Both the position numbers and the translations under genes were made by a program. Shown in pieces: positions 41,139 through 55,160 of a stretch of 64,000 nucleotides of DNA. The notes beneath the pieces were generated by a model. That model was not told the origin of the DNA and searched no databases. It was given only the letters and a program-made list of their open reading frames with translations. The stretch covers positions 2,728,001-2,792,000 of the forward strand of contig JBBPUQ010000005.1 in the NCBI GenBank assembly GCA_038501195.1, given 5' to 3'. This DNA is from Nemania diffusa (taxonomy: Eukaryota; Ascomycota; Sordariomycetes; Xylariales; Xylariaceae). Positions within the stretch are counted from its first letter, which is position 1; each line of letters begins with the position of its first letter.

Positions 41139-44100
41139 ATTTATAAATTATTTATAAATTATAAAATATAAAAACTATTTTTAAATATTTTCTAAAAAAA
41201 AAAAACCAAACTATAATAAACTATTAATTATAGTACCGATATTTAAAAAATATACTGTTTTTAAATAACAAGTTAAAAAACAAATTAATTTAACTTTTAA
41301 CAAATTATAACTTTTTACAATTACTAATAATAAACAATTATTTTTTATTTTTTAAATAAAAATTAATATTTAAATATATTTTATAAGATTTAATTAAAAT
41401 ATTTTAATTATTATAAAAGCTAAAAATAAAAATAAACTAATTATTTTAACTTTTTTAATAAAAAGTTTTTACAATTAAGTTTAAAACTTTTTATTTATAT
41501 ATAAATATTATATTTTTAATTAAAAAAACTTTTTTCGAAAAATTAACTATTTGTTAAAAAAATATATTATTAAATTATATAAACTTAACAAAATTGCTTT
41601 TTTTTTTATTATTATTATATTAAAAAAAAAACTTAATTTAAATTTAATAAATTAATTAATAAAAATATTTTTATTAACTTAATTAAATATTTTAATATTT
41701 TATTTTAAAAAATAAAAATTAAATTTTTAATAATAATAACTTATTAATAACAAATTAAAAACTTATATAATTTAATTATATTATTTATTTAATATATAAG
41801 AATTTTTATTAATTAAATTAAAAAGTTAAATAAAATTATAGTTACTAAAAAAAAATAACTAAATTATTTAATAAAAAATAATAAAAAAAAAACTACTGTT
41901 AACTTTTGTTTTAAATAAACTATTAACTATTTATTTTAAAAATTAAAAATAATAAAAATTAAATATAATTATATTTAAAATTTATTAATTAAAACTAATT
42001 AATATATTATAAACTTTTTATTTTATAAAAATAATATTTTAAAATATATTTATATAAATAGTAAAACTTATAAATTTATTAAAATATTTATATTTATTTT
42101 TTATAATAACAAAAATAAAAACAATATTAAGTTTAAATTATAGCTATATATTATAAAAAGCTAATTAATTATTAATAAAAACTAGTTTGTTAATAATACT
42201 ATAAAAATAATTAATATTAAAGTTTATATTAATAGTAAAATTATGAAATATTTATTTTTTTATTTAATTAAAAGTTATTTTAATTAATTAATTATTATTA
42301 AAGTTTTTTTTAATTATTTAAAAAAAAATTATAAAAATATAAATATAAATAAAAAATATAAATTAAAATAAAAATTTTTTAATTTTAATAACTATATTTT
42401 TGTTATTTTTTTTAATTTTAAAATTAATTTTATATAATTAATAAAAAAAACTAAGTTAAAAAAAATAATAAAAAAAACATTTTAAAAATAAACTATTTAA
42501 TAAATTATTAAATATTTTTTTTTTTATATCTTAATAATAATATTTTATTTAATTATTATATTAAATTTTATATTTAATTAATTTATTAAATATGAATAAA
42601 TAATAAAAAATATAAAATTAAATATAAAATTAATTAATTAACTTTTTTTAATAATATAAATAAATCAACTTTATATAATATTTATAATAATATTAATAAT
42701 ATTTTAAATAAAACTAAAAATAATAAAAATAATAATATTAATAAAATTTTAACTATTAAATATTATAATATATTAAATAACTTTAAGTTATTAAAATGAA
42801 TTAAAAAAAGCAAATATTTTAATTATTAATAAAAAAATATATATTAAAAAAGTATTTATTAAATAATATTAAAAAAAAAAAATATTTATAAATTATTATA
42901 ACTATTTTTATTAGTTTTTATAACAAAGTAAAAATTTTAAATAATGTTATTATAAAAAATATTAAAAAAGTAAAAATATTAAAAAAATAACTTTAAATAA
43001 ATTAAATTTTTATTTAAAAAAAATATTATAAAAAAATTTTATAAATAATAAACTAAACTTAATAAATAAATATTTAAAAAAATATTTTTTATTATATATA
43101 TATATTATAAATAATAATAAATTTTTATTAATTATTATAAACTTTTTTAAAAAAATAAAAATAAATATATATATAAATATAAATATATTATTTGTTAAAA
43201 AAATTATAACAATATTAAATCTTTTTTTAATTATTTAATTTTATTTATAATTAATATTTAAATATAATAGTAAAAAAAAATAAAATATTAAAACTATTTT
43301 ATTAATATTTTTATAAATATAAAAAAAAAATTTTAAAAATATATTTTTAGTAATAATATTTTTATAAATTTATAAAATTATTATTAAAAAATTTTAGTTT
43401 TAAAAATATAATATATTTTTTAATTATTAAAAATATTAAATAATATTTTTATTTAATTATTTTTTTAATTAATATTTTAATTAAAACTTAAATATAAATT
43501 AAACAAAAATATAATTTAAAAGTTTAAAATATTAAAAAAATATAAATTAATAAAATATAAAATTAATTAAAAAAAAAACAAAAATATTTATAATAGTAAA
43601 AAAATATTAAAAAAAATTAAATAATATTTTAAATTTTTATTATTAAATAATTAAACTGTATTAAAAAAAATATAATTAAAATATAATATAATTTAAATAA
43701 TAATTTTTTTTTTTAATAAAAATAAAAAAAAAAAAGTTTAAAAAAAGCTTAAAAAATTATATTGTAATAAAAAACAAATAATATAAATTTATACAAAATA
43801 TAAAAAAACAAATTAAAATAATATAAAACTAAATTATTTATAAAAATAGTTAATTTTAATATAACTATTTTTAATATATTAATTTTTTAAAATAATTTTA
43901 TAAAATAAATATAAATTATTATTTTTTATAAAATTAATAAATTTATTAAAAATAAAAAAAAAAGCTTTTTTTATTAAAAAAAAACAAACTTTTAATAAAA
44001 AGCTTTATAAATAATTTTTTATAAATATTATAATTTATTATATATATTTAATAAAATAAATTTTAATATTTTATTATTTTATTATTTTATAAATTAAAAA

Positions 44101-44555
44101 TAAATTATAAAATTAAATTTATAAAAAATAAAACTTTTAATAATATTTAATATAACTTTTTATATAAAATATTATTAAATAAATTAAAAATAATTTATAT
44201 AAAAAATTTATTAAATTTAACAATATTTTTTATATATTTTTAATATTATTTATAAAAAAGTTTAATAAAAAATTAAAATTTTATATAAACTATTATAAAT
44301 TTAATAAATTAATAAAAAAAAAAAAAAAAATTTATTTTTAATTAAAAAAACTTTGTTTTAATTATTTAAAGCTAATATATTTATTAAATTAAATATATAT
44401 AAAACTTAAATAAAAAAATCTAATAATTTTTTATATTTATTATAAATTTTTTTAATATAAAATATTTTTTTTTTAATTTAATTAATAGTTTTATTATTTT
44501 TTAAAAATATATTAATAATATATTATTTAATTATTTAAATAATTTTTGCAATATA

Positions 44556-44855
44556 TATATAAATAATATTTTTATTTATTTAAACTATATAAAAAATTAT
44601 AAAAAATATATATAATTAATATTATAACAATTATATATTATAAAACTTTAAATAAATTTAAAAAAATCTAAGTTTTATATTATAAAAACTAAATTTTTAA
44701 AATATATTATTAATATAAATAATATTTAAATTAATTTAGTTAAAATAAATATAATAAAAAATTAAAAAGTTTTTATTATTATAAAAAAAAATATAATTTT
44801 TTTTAAATTTTTGCAATTTTTATAAAAAATTTATAAAAAATTATAATTAAATTAT
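44556..44855 (+). pseudogene. Fossil reverse transcriptase of element A
   Basis: Codons at 44,556-44,582 read Y-I-N-N-I-F-I-Y-L, the catalytic Y-I-D-D-I-L-I-Y-S motif with both Asp codons (GAT) changed to AAT. About 80 codons on, around 44,800-44,850, the frame reads F-K-F-C-N-F-Y-K-K-F-I-K-N-Y-N. This is the gypsy motif F-L-G-F-x-N-F-Y-R-K-F-I-K-N-Y-S with GGA as AAA. Motif order and spacing are as in Ty3/gypsy reverse transcriptase. Catalytic residues are lost and stops intervene, so it is dead. Confidence 0.7.
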
Positions 44856-47289
44856 TATTTTTATAATATATTTAATTAAAAAAAACATAATTTTTTTATA
44901 AACTAAAAAATATAATTAAGTTTTTTTATAACTAAAAAAAAAATTTATTTTTTATTTAATATTATAATATTATAAATATAATTTATTTATAAAAATTAAA
45001 ATAAATATTTTTAATAATATAATAATAAATATATTATTTTAAAAATATAATAATAACTAATATTTAGTTATTTATTATTTTAAAACTTTATATAATATTA
45101 AATTAAATTATAACATTTTTAATAAAAAAATATTTATAATATTATTAATTTTTAAAAAATAACAACTTAAATTAATTAATAATTAAATTAAATTATTTTT
45201 AATAATAATTAATTATTAAACTTTAAAATATTTTATATAAAAATAATATTTAAATTTATAATAAATAAAATAAATAAAATTATTTATAAAATATAATTTT
45301 TATATTATTTATTATTTTAGAAAAAAAAACATATTAATTAATATATTAATAAAAAAATATAAAGATTTTATTATATAAAAAAAAAAAAAAAAGCATAAAA
45401 ATATTTAACGATTTTTTAATTAGTAAATAATTTAATATATAATATATTTATATAAATAATTAATTAAATTAAACTATTTATTATAAAACTATAAAAAAAT
45501 ATAAAAGTTTTATTAAATTTTTAGTTTATTATAAAAATATTTAAAAAAAATTAAAAAAACTTTAATATAAAAATATATTATAAAAAAACTATTTTTAATA
45601 AAAATAACTTTTAATAAATAATTAACAGCTTAATTATTTTTAATAAAAAACTTATAATTTTTGATTTTTTATATTTATATATTTAATTTATTTAAAAAAT
45701 ATATAATAAAATATTTATAATATATTTAAAAAAAAAAATATATAAACTTTTTATAAAATATTATTAATAGTTTAACTTTAAAAACAACTATAATATATAT
45801 ATTTTTAATTATATAAAATGCTATTTTATAAAAATTTTATATAATAAAATATTTAGTAAATTTATATTGTTTTTTATTTTAAACTATATTTAAAAATATT
45901 TAATTATTAATTTTAAACAAATATTTAAAAATAAATATAGTATTAATAATATATTAATTATAATAAACTAATTACAAAAAAAGTATAAATTATATTTTAT
46001 ATTGTAAAAATAATTGTAAAAAATATTATATAAATATATTACAAAAGTTTTTTTAAAGTTTTTAAAATATTAATTATATTAACTTTTAATAAAAAACTTT
46101 AGTTTATATTTATTTTTATAAATAAACTATATAAAATTATAAAAGTTAATTATATTTTAATATTTATAAATTATTATAAAACTATTAAATAAATTAAAAT
46201 TATAAATAAATATTTAAATTAATAACTTTAATTTTATATTAATTATTATTAAAATAATTAATTTAAATAAAATTTTATAATAAATTATATATAAACTTTA
46301 TTATTTTATAAAATTAAAATAAAATTTTTTATATTATTTTATTTTAATTAAAAAAACTTTATAATTTAAAAAAAACTAAAAGATTTATTAATAGCAAAAA
46401 AAACATTATAAATAAATATATAAAACAAAATATAAAAAATTATATAATTTATAAACTTTGTTAAAAAAAATTTAAAATATATTTAAAATTATATAATTAA
46501 ATAAATTAATAAAAAATATTAAAACTTTAATTTTAATATAAACAATTATATATTTATATTAAAAAAGTAACAATTTTAAATAATTAATAAATTTTTTAAT
46601 AAATTTAACTATTTTATAATTTAATAAATATATAAAACTTCAAAAACAAAAAAATAATATATTTATATTATAAGTTTTATTATTTTAATAAATAATAAAC
46701 TAATATTATATTAACTATTTATAAAAATATTTTAATAATTTATTAATAAATTAAATTATTAATAATTTTAAAAATAAAATATTTAAATTAAAAAAGAAAA
46801 AAAAATTTAAAATAAAAAAAGTTTATATAGCAAAACTATATTATTAAAAACTATAGTATTAAATTAACTAAAAAAATAAAATATTAATAATAAATAATAT
46901 TATATTAAAAATTTTAAAAATAGCTTTATATTATTAAAAAACTTTTATAATAACAATTTAAATATTATAAAACTTTTTTTAAAACTAAATCGTTAATTAT
47001 AAATAATTTAAAATACTATTATTAAAAGCTTTTATATTAATAATAATTTATTAATTTTATAAAAAAAAAAAATAATATAAAAAAAATATATTTAAAATAT
47101 ATTATTAATAAAATTTAATAATATTAATATATAAAAAAGCTATATTATAACTTAATAAAAAAAAAGTTTAGTAATTAATAATATAATAAATATTTAAAAT
47201 GATTTTTTTTTATTAAAAAATATTTAATTAAAACTTATATATTTAAATTTTATAATTTATAAACAAGCAATTTTTTTTAATAAAAAAAT

Positions 47290-47524
47290 AATTATAATTA
47301 ATTAATACTAGCATTAATTATTTAAATAAATAAATAGTTCTATTATATAACTAAATAAATAATTTATTTATTGCTATTTTAAACTATTTTATATATATAT
47401 ATATAAACAATTTTTTTATAAAAAAATTTTTAACTTTTTTTTTTTTTTTTTTATTTATAGATTTTTTATATAATATAGCTTTATTTATTTAAAACTTTGC
47501 TTTCTTTGTAAGCTTTATATAACA
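47290..47524 (+). repeat. A 3' LTR
   Basis: 235 bp direct repeat of 40,905-41,138, ending ATATAACA and followed by AATAT. The CA end is preserved here. Confidence 0.87.
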
Positions 47525-47819
47525 AATATAAAAGTTTATAATATTTTTGTTATTTTTATAAATAGCTTTTAAAATTTTATAATATTTAAAATTTTTATTA
47601 TAATTAATTATAAATTTAAACTTAATTTTTTTGTTTATAATTGTTTTAAATATTATAAACTATATTTAATTAAAAATTAAGTTTTTAATAAATCGTTAAA
47701 TTTTATTTTTAATATTTATTAAATTAATAAAATTAAAATGTTTAAAAAATAATACATTTATAATTTATATTATAATAAATAAATCAATATATTTATTAAA
47801 CATTTATTAATACAATTTA

Positions 47820-48010
47820 TTAAACTTATATTTAAGCTAATCTAGTTTAAAATGCTTTTAATAAAATAATAATCTATAAATATAATTACTAGATTATATA
47901 ACACTTTTACTATAGTTTTTAAATGTTTATACGCTTATATAATACAAGCTATTTCTACTTTTAAAGTGTTATCCTTATCTCAATATTTGCATTTTTGTCT
48001 GTTTTAAAAT
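47820..48010. other. Little-mutated patch inside F2 near its deletion junction
   Basis: TC, CC and GA dinucleotides, nearly absent elsewhere, are frequent here (AATCTAG, ACTAGATTA, GTTATCCTTATCTC, TTTGTCTG). The left part aligns with F1 at about 6,010-6,170, where the same sites are T or A. The right end meets the deletion junction of F2. No gene is present. Confidence 0.65.
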
Positions 48011-49063
48011 TAAACAATATGTTGTTTATAATTTATAACTTTTACTTTATATATAGCTATATATATAAAAACTAAAGCTTTTAAAGTTTTTAAAACATTG
48101 AAATAATATTGTTATAAAACTTTAGTTATAATTAAAAATTAAACTATTATAAAAGTTTTATTATATTAAATTTAATTAATTTTAATATAAAATTTTTAAT
48201 AGTAGCAAATAAATAAAACTTTTTAATTATAAAAAAGTTTTTGTTTTTTTTTACAAATATACTTTTTTATATTTTTGCTTTATATATATAACAAAAATAC
48301 AACAAAGTAATATATTAAAATAAATAAAATAATTGAAAAGTTATATTAATATAGCAAAAAAATAAAACAAAAGTATTTTTTAAAAATATAAAATATAACA
48401 TAAGTTTTATAAAAATATTTAATTATTAACTATTAATTAAATAAATATATATATATAAATTAATAAATTTTATAAAATTATTTAATTAATAAAATAAATA
48501 TATAATAATTTAAATTATATAAAAAAAAATAAAAAGAAAATAATAAAACTAAATTTAACTATATATAATAAAAATTTAATATAATTATTATTATTTAAAT
48601 ATAAAATAAACTAATATTTAAAAAGCTATTAATTAAAAATATTATAAATATTAATTATAATTAAATATAATTAAAAAAAGTTAATATAACTGTTTTAATA
48701 TATAAAAATATAAAAATATAAAAATAATATAAAAACTTTTATATTAACTTGTATTAATTTATAAAACTTTTAATAATAATTAATTGTTTAAAATAAAAAA
48801 CTTATTAAATTTAATTAATATTATATTTAAATAATAAAAATTTAATTTAAATAAAATAATATATTATTAAAAATATATATATTATTTAAAAAAGTAAAAG
48901 ATTTTATTATAATATATATATTAAAATTAAAACATTTAAATAATAAAAATTTAATTTAAACAAAATATTTTAAATGATATATTATAAATAGTATATAATT
49001 CGTTAATAAAAAAAACCTTTAAAAATATAAAGTTGTTTAATTATAAAACTTATTATATTATTT

Positions 49064-49287
49064 AATAAAATTTATTATAAATAATATTTATATTTATATT
49101 TATAAAAATATAATATAAATTAAAAAAATTAAATTTATAAAATTAAATTAAAAAAAAAACTTAAAAGTTTTTTTTATTTATTTAATTTATTAATATAAAA
49201 TAGTTTTAAATAAAACTAATATTAAAAATATATACAAAGTAGTTTTAAAAAACTTATTTTTTAAAACTTTTATATTTGTTTATATTA
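49064..49287 (-). repeat. F2 5' LTR
   Basis: A full-length family F LTR in reverse orientation, followed by the ATATA duplication. Its ends match 57,107-57,330, apart from a few extra bases in the A-rich middle. Confidence 0.82.
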
Positions 49288-49292
49288 ATATA

Positions 49293-50295
49293 TTTAAAAA
49301 TATATAAATAATATATAATTATTTAAAATAAAATATTAAGTTAATAATAAACTTTGTTATAATATAAGCTAAAAAATATTTTAATTATAAATATTATATA
49401 TTTAAGTTAAAATTAAAAACAAAGTATTTTTATATTTATATAATAGTTATTATTTATTTAAATAGCTTTTTTGAAAATACTTTTAATAAAAAGTAAGTTT
49501 ATAAATTATTAAATAAAAAATCGATAATTTAACTTATAAATTAAATTTTTTTAAACATTATTATATTTATTTTATTATATTAATAATTTAATTATATTTA
49601 ATATATAATAATAATAACTTTTTTTATTATATTATATTTTTTTTTAAATTATTTAAAACAAATTAATATTTTAATAAAAACATAAAAAATAAAATAGTTT
49701 ATAAAGTTAAAATATTGCTTTATTACTATATAAATTGTAAAAAAAAACAAATTTAATTATTTTATTAAATAAAAAAAATAAAGTTATAAATATAATTAGT
49801 AATATATAAAATATTAATTATAGTATATATTTAAACTAATTAAAAAATATTAAAAATAATATAAACTTTTTTTATAAAAAAAACAGCTGTATTTAAAGCG
49901 GTTTAGTTTAAAAAAAATAAAAAATAAATAAAAGCAATAAATAAATTATAAAAAAAAAACAAAAAAAAATAAACTATATAAGTTTATAGCTTAATAATTA
50001 ATAAAGTTACTAAAGCATTTTTTTATATTTAATATTTTAATAAATGTTTTTAAAAGTTTTAAATAAAAAAACTTATATAAAAATAACGCATTTTTAAAGT
50101 AAGCTATATTAGTTAACATTTATATATATTTATAAATTAAATAAAAATTTATAAAAATATATAAAAACTTATAAAAATTTATATATATATTTAAACTTTA
50201 AGTTTTAAAAATTGCTGCAAATTTTTTTTTTATTTAATTTATATTTTACTTTTTATTATTATTTTATTTAATTACTTTTAATTGCATTTATTATT
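49293..50295. other. 1 kb between F2 and palindrome E, no gene seen
   Basis: AT-rich, with repeated TTATAAAAATTTATA-type strings near 50,140-50,190 and no recognised motif. It does not align with the DNA right of the palindrome (60,044 onward), so the inverted repeat stops at 50,298. Confidence 0.45.
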
Positions 50296-51228
50296 TATGT
50301 TTAATTTAAAAACTTTAATTAGTTATTCTTTTTTTTTTTTTTTTGTTTTTATATACTTTATACTAACTTTTAATAAGCTTAAAAAAATATAAATAATAAT
50401 ATAAAAAATAACAAGTTTAGTAATAAAAGTATTATTAATAAAAATATTATATAAAATATAAAAAATTTAATAAATATTAATAAATTTAAATTAATTAATT
50501 AATAAAAACTATATTAATTAAAAAAAAGCTATTTATATAACTTTATATATATAGTTATTAAAATAATATATATAATAATTATTATAGTTTATACGTTTTT
50601 AATAAATTTTGTTTAAATAATTTTTAAAAATATTATAAATAAAAAGTTTTATAAATTATTTTAAAAAATTACATTAAACTGCTATAAAAATATTATTAAC
50701 TAATAATTAATAAATATATAAGTTTATAAAAAACAAATATAACAAATGTTATAAAAAAAAGTATAAATATATAAATAATTTATAAACATTTTAATAGCTT
50801 TAAAAAATAAACTAATATAATTAATATTATATTTTTATTAAAACATTTATAAATATTTAATATATTTATTATTAATTTATTAAAATTAAAAATAATAATA
50901 AAAAAAGCAAATAAATAAATTTATTAATGAAATATAATAAATATAAATAAAAGTATATTTATTATTATAAAAACTTAATAATAAAATATAGCAAATATAA
51001 ATAAAAATATATATATTATTATAAATATTAAAAGGTAAAAAAAAACAAAAAAAACAATAACAAAAAGCTTTTTTTTTTTTAAAAAAGAAATATAGTAATA
51101 ACAATAATATAAACATTTTATAAAGTTTATTAATAATTTTTTAAAAGTGTATAAATAAATAACTTATTAAAAGCAAAAGTTTTTTTTTTTACTTTTTTTT
51201 AAAAAAAAGAAAAAATTTAAATAATTTA

Positions 51229-51463
51229 AGTTATAAATTAGTTAATATTAAAACTGTTAATCGCTTAAATAAATAAATAGCTTTATTATATAGCTAAATA
51301 AATAACTTATTTACTGCTGTTTTAAATTGCTTTATATATATATAAGCAATTTTTATATAGAAAAATTCTTAACTTTTATTTTTATTTTTTTATTTATAGA
51401 TTTTTTATATAATATAGCTTTATTTATTTAAAACTTTGCTTTTTTTATAAGTTTTATATAATA
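51229..51463 (+). repeat. B 5' LTR
   Basis: 235 bp, matching 40,905-41,138. It keeps TTAATCGCTTAAA and ATAGAAAAATTCTTAAC, so it is less degraded than the 3' LTR of B. Confidence 0.86.
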
Positions 51464-54400
51464 ATTTATAAATTATTTATAAATTATAAAATATAAAAAC
51501 TGCTTTTAAATATTTTTAAAAAAAAAACTAAATTATAATAAATTGTTATTATAACATTAATATTTAAAAAATATATTGTTTTTAAACAATAAACTAAAAA
51601 ACAAATTAATTTAATTTTTAATAAATTATAATTATTTATAATTATAAATAACAAGTAACTTTTTTTAACATTTTATATAAAAATTAATATTTAAATATAT
51701 TTTAAAAAATTTAATTAAAATGTTTTAATTATTATAAAAATTAAATATAACAATAAATTAATTATTTTAGCTATTTTAATAAAAAGTTTTTAAAACTAAA
51801 TTTAAAACTTTTTTTTTATATATAAATATTATATTTTTAATTAAAAAAACTTTTATTAAAAAATAAATTATTTATTAAAAAAATATATTGTTAAATTATA
51901 TAAGCTTAATAAAATTATATTTTGTTTTATTTTTATTATTATATTAAACAAAAAAATTTAGTTTAAATTTAATAAATTAATTAATAAAAAAACTTTTGTT
52001 AATTTAATTAAAAATTTTAATATATTATTTTAAAAAATAAAAACTAAGTTTTTAATAATAATAATATATTAATAATAAATTAAAAATTTATATAATTTAA
52101 CTATATTATTTATTTAATATATAAAAGCTTTTGTTAATTAAATTAAAAAGTTTAATTAAATTATAATTAATAAAAAAAAAAAAAAACTATTTAATAAAAA
52201 ATAATAATAAAAAACTTATTTTTAATTTTTATTTTAAATAAATTATTAATTATTTATTTTAAAAATTAAAAACAATTATTATTAAATAAAATTAATTAAT
52301 ATATTATTAATTTATTTTTATATAAAAGTAATATTTTAAAATTTATTTAATTAATTAAAAAATTTTATAAATTAATTAAAATGTTTATATTTATTTTTTA
52401 TAATAATAAAAATAAAAATAATATTAAATTTAAAATATAATTATATATTATAAAAAATTAATTAATTAATAATAAAAATTAATTTATTAATAAAGTTATA
52501 AAAATAAATAATATTAAATCTTATATTAATAATAAAATTATTAAATATTTATTTTTATATTTAATTAAAAGTTATTTTAATTAATTAATTATTGTTAAAG
52601 CTTTTTTTAATTATTTAAAAAAAAGTTATAAAAGTATTAATATAAATAAAAAGTTAAAATTAAAATAAAAATTTTTTAACTTTAATAATTATATTTTTAC
52701 TATTTTTTTTAATTTTAAAATAAATTTTATTTATTTAATTAAAAAAACTAAATAAAAAAAATAATAAAAAAAATATTTTAAAAATAAACTATTTAATAAA
52801 TTATTAAATATTTTTTTTGTATATTTTAATAACAATGTTTTATTTAATTAATATATTAAATATATATAAATAATAAAAAATATAAAATTAAATATAAATT
52901 ATTTAATTAACTTTTTATAATAATATAAATAAGTTAATTTTATATAATATTTATAATAATATTAATAATATTTTAAATAAAGCTAAAAATAATAAAAATA
53001 GCAATATTAAAATAAATAATAATATTAAAAAAACTTTAATTATAAAAAGTTATAACTTTTTAAATAGTTTAAATTATTAAAATTAATTAAAAAAAAAAAC
53101 AAATGTTTTAATTATTAATAAAAAAAACATATATTAAAAAATTACTTTTTAAATAATATTAAAAAAAAATTATATTTATAAATTATTATAGCTATATTTA
53201 TTAGTTTTTATAACAAAGTAAAAGTTTTAAAAAATATTACTATAAAAAAAACTAAAAAAACAAAAATATTAAAAAAATAATTTTAAATAAATTAAACTTT
53301 TGTTTAAAAAAAATATTATAAAAAATTTTTATAAATAATAAATTAAACTTAATAAATAAATATTTAAAAAAACAGCTTTTATTATATATATATATATTAT
53401 AAATAATAATAAATTTTTATTAATTATTAAAAACTTTTTTAAAAATATAAAAATAAATATATATATAAATATAAATATATTATTTATTAAAAAAATTAAA
53501 AAAATATTAAACTTTTATTTATTATTTAATTTTATTTATAATTTATATTTAGTTATAATAAAAAAAAACAAAATATTAAAACTGTTTTATTAATATTTTT
53601 ATAAATATAAATAAAAAACTTTAAAAATATATTTTTAATAATAATATTTTTGTAAGTTTATAAATTTATTATTAAAAAACTATAGTTTTAAAAATATAAT
53701 ATATTTTTTAATTATTATAAATATTAAACAATATTTTTATTTAATTATTTTTTTAATTAATATTTTAATTAAAATTTAAATATAAATTAAATAAAAATAT
53801 AGTTTAAAAGTTTAAAATATTAAATTAATATATATTAATAAAATATAAAATTTATTAAAAAAAAATAAAAAAGTTTATAATAGTAAAAAAATATTAAAAA
53901 AAATTAAATAATATTTTAAATTTTTATTATTAAATAATTAAAGTTTGTTAAAAAAAGTTTAAATAAAATATAATATAATTTAAATAACAACTTTTGTTTT
54001 TTTAATAAAAATAAAAAATAAAAAAGTTTAAAAAAAAAACTAGAAAAATTATATTATAATAAAAAATAAATAATATAAAATTTTACAAAATATAAAAAAA
54101 TAAACTAAAATAATATAAAATTAAACTATTTATAAAAATAGCTAATTTTAATATAACTATTTTTAATATATTAGTTTTTTAATATAATTTTATATAATAA
54201 ATATAAATTTTTATTTTTTATAAAATTAATAAGTTTATTAAAAACAAAAAAAAAAACTTTTTTAATAAAAAAAAAAAAAACTTTTAAAAAAAAATTTTAT
54301 AAATAGTTTTTTAAAAATATTATAATTTACTATATAAATTTAATAAAATTAATTTTAATATTTTATTATTTTATAAATTAAAAATAAATTATAAAATTAA

Positions 54401-55104
54401 ATTTATAAAAAATTAAATTTTTAATAACTTTTAATATAGCTTTTTATATAAAATATTTTTAAATAAATTAAAAACAATTTATAAATATTTATTTAATAAT
54501 TTATATAAAAAATTTATTAAATTTAATAATATTTTTTATATATTATTAATATTATTTATAAAAAAATTAAATAAAAAATTAAAGTTTTATATAAATTATT
54601 ACAAATTTAATAAATTAATAAAAAAAAAAACTTTTTATTTTTAATTAAAAAAATATTTTTATAATTATTTAAAACTATTTTATTTAATAGATTAAATATA
54701 TATAAAACTTAAATAAAAAAATTTAACAACTTTTTATATATATTATAAATTTTTTAAATATAAAATATTTTTATTTAATTTAATTAATAAATTTAATATA
54801 TTTTAAAAATATATTAACAATATATTGTTTAATTATTTAAACAATTTTTATAATATATATATAAATAATATTTTTATTTATTTAAATAATATAAAAAAAT
54901 ATAAAAATATATATAATTTATATTATAACAATTATATATTATAAAACTTTAAATAAATTTAAAAAAGTTTAAATTTTATATTATAAAAATTAAAATTTTA
55001 AAATATATTATTAATATAAATAATATTTAAATTAATTTACTTAAAATAAATATAATAAAAAATTAAATAGTTTTTATTATTATAAAAAAATATAATTTTT
55101 TAAA

Positions 55105-55160
55105 AAATTTTATAACTTTTATAAAAAGTTTGTTAAAAATTATAGTAAAATTATTATTTT
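55105..55160 (+). pseudogene. Fossil reverse transcriptase motif of element B
   Basis: In one frame the codons read F-Y-N-F-Y-K-K-F-V-K-N-Y-S-K-I-I. This is the best preserved version in the window of the gypsy motif F-x-N-F-Y-R-K-F-I-K-N-Y-S-K-I; the Ser codon AGT and Lys AAA survive here but not in A or C. The Y-I-D-D counterpart lies upstream near 54,850-54,880. Stops close the frame on both sides. Confidence 0.65.

Larger units (their letters stand above)
40905..47524 (+). mobile_element. A: complete 6.6 kb Ty3/gypsy LTR retrotransposon inserted in F2
   Basis: LTRs at 40,905-41,138 and 47,290-47,524 flank about 6.15 kb. The target duplication AATAT is perfect (40,900-40,904 and 47,525-47,529). 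F2 sequence resumes without a gap on each side. The plus orientation is set by fossil reverse transcriptase at 44,556-44,855, about 3.7-3.9 kb from the 5' end, which suits gag-pol order. B and C are members of the same family. Every frame is closed by mutation-type stops. No host gene or cargo is visible. Confidence 0.9.
39236..49287 (-). mobile_element. F2: internally deleted family F retrotransposon, split by element A
   Basis: Family F LTRs lie in reverse orientation at both ends, with a perfect ATATA duplication (39,231-39,235 and 49,288-49,292). Without A the element is only about 3.4 kb, against 8.25 kb for F1. The left part (39,400-40,904) matches F1 from about 8,070 down to 6,525. It continues after A at 47,525 down to about F1 6,050-6,150. 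From about 48,050 it matches F1 near 1,300 and below. Roughly 4.7 kb of the pol/gag interior is therefore missing. The junction falls near 47,965-48,050. Confidence 0.85.

Noticed and set aside
50886..51116. 76-codon minus-strand ATG frame rich in Phe, Tyr and Cys
   Set aside because: It lies in the left arm of palindrome E, and the homologous right-arm segment (about 59,170-59,400) does not keep it as a convincing protein. It comes from pyrimidine-rich low-complexity DNA.
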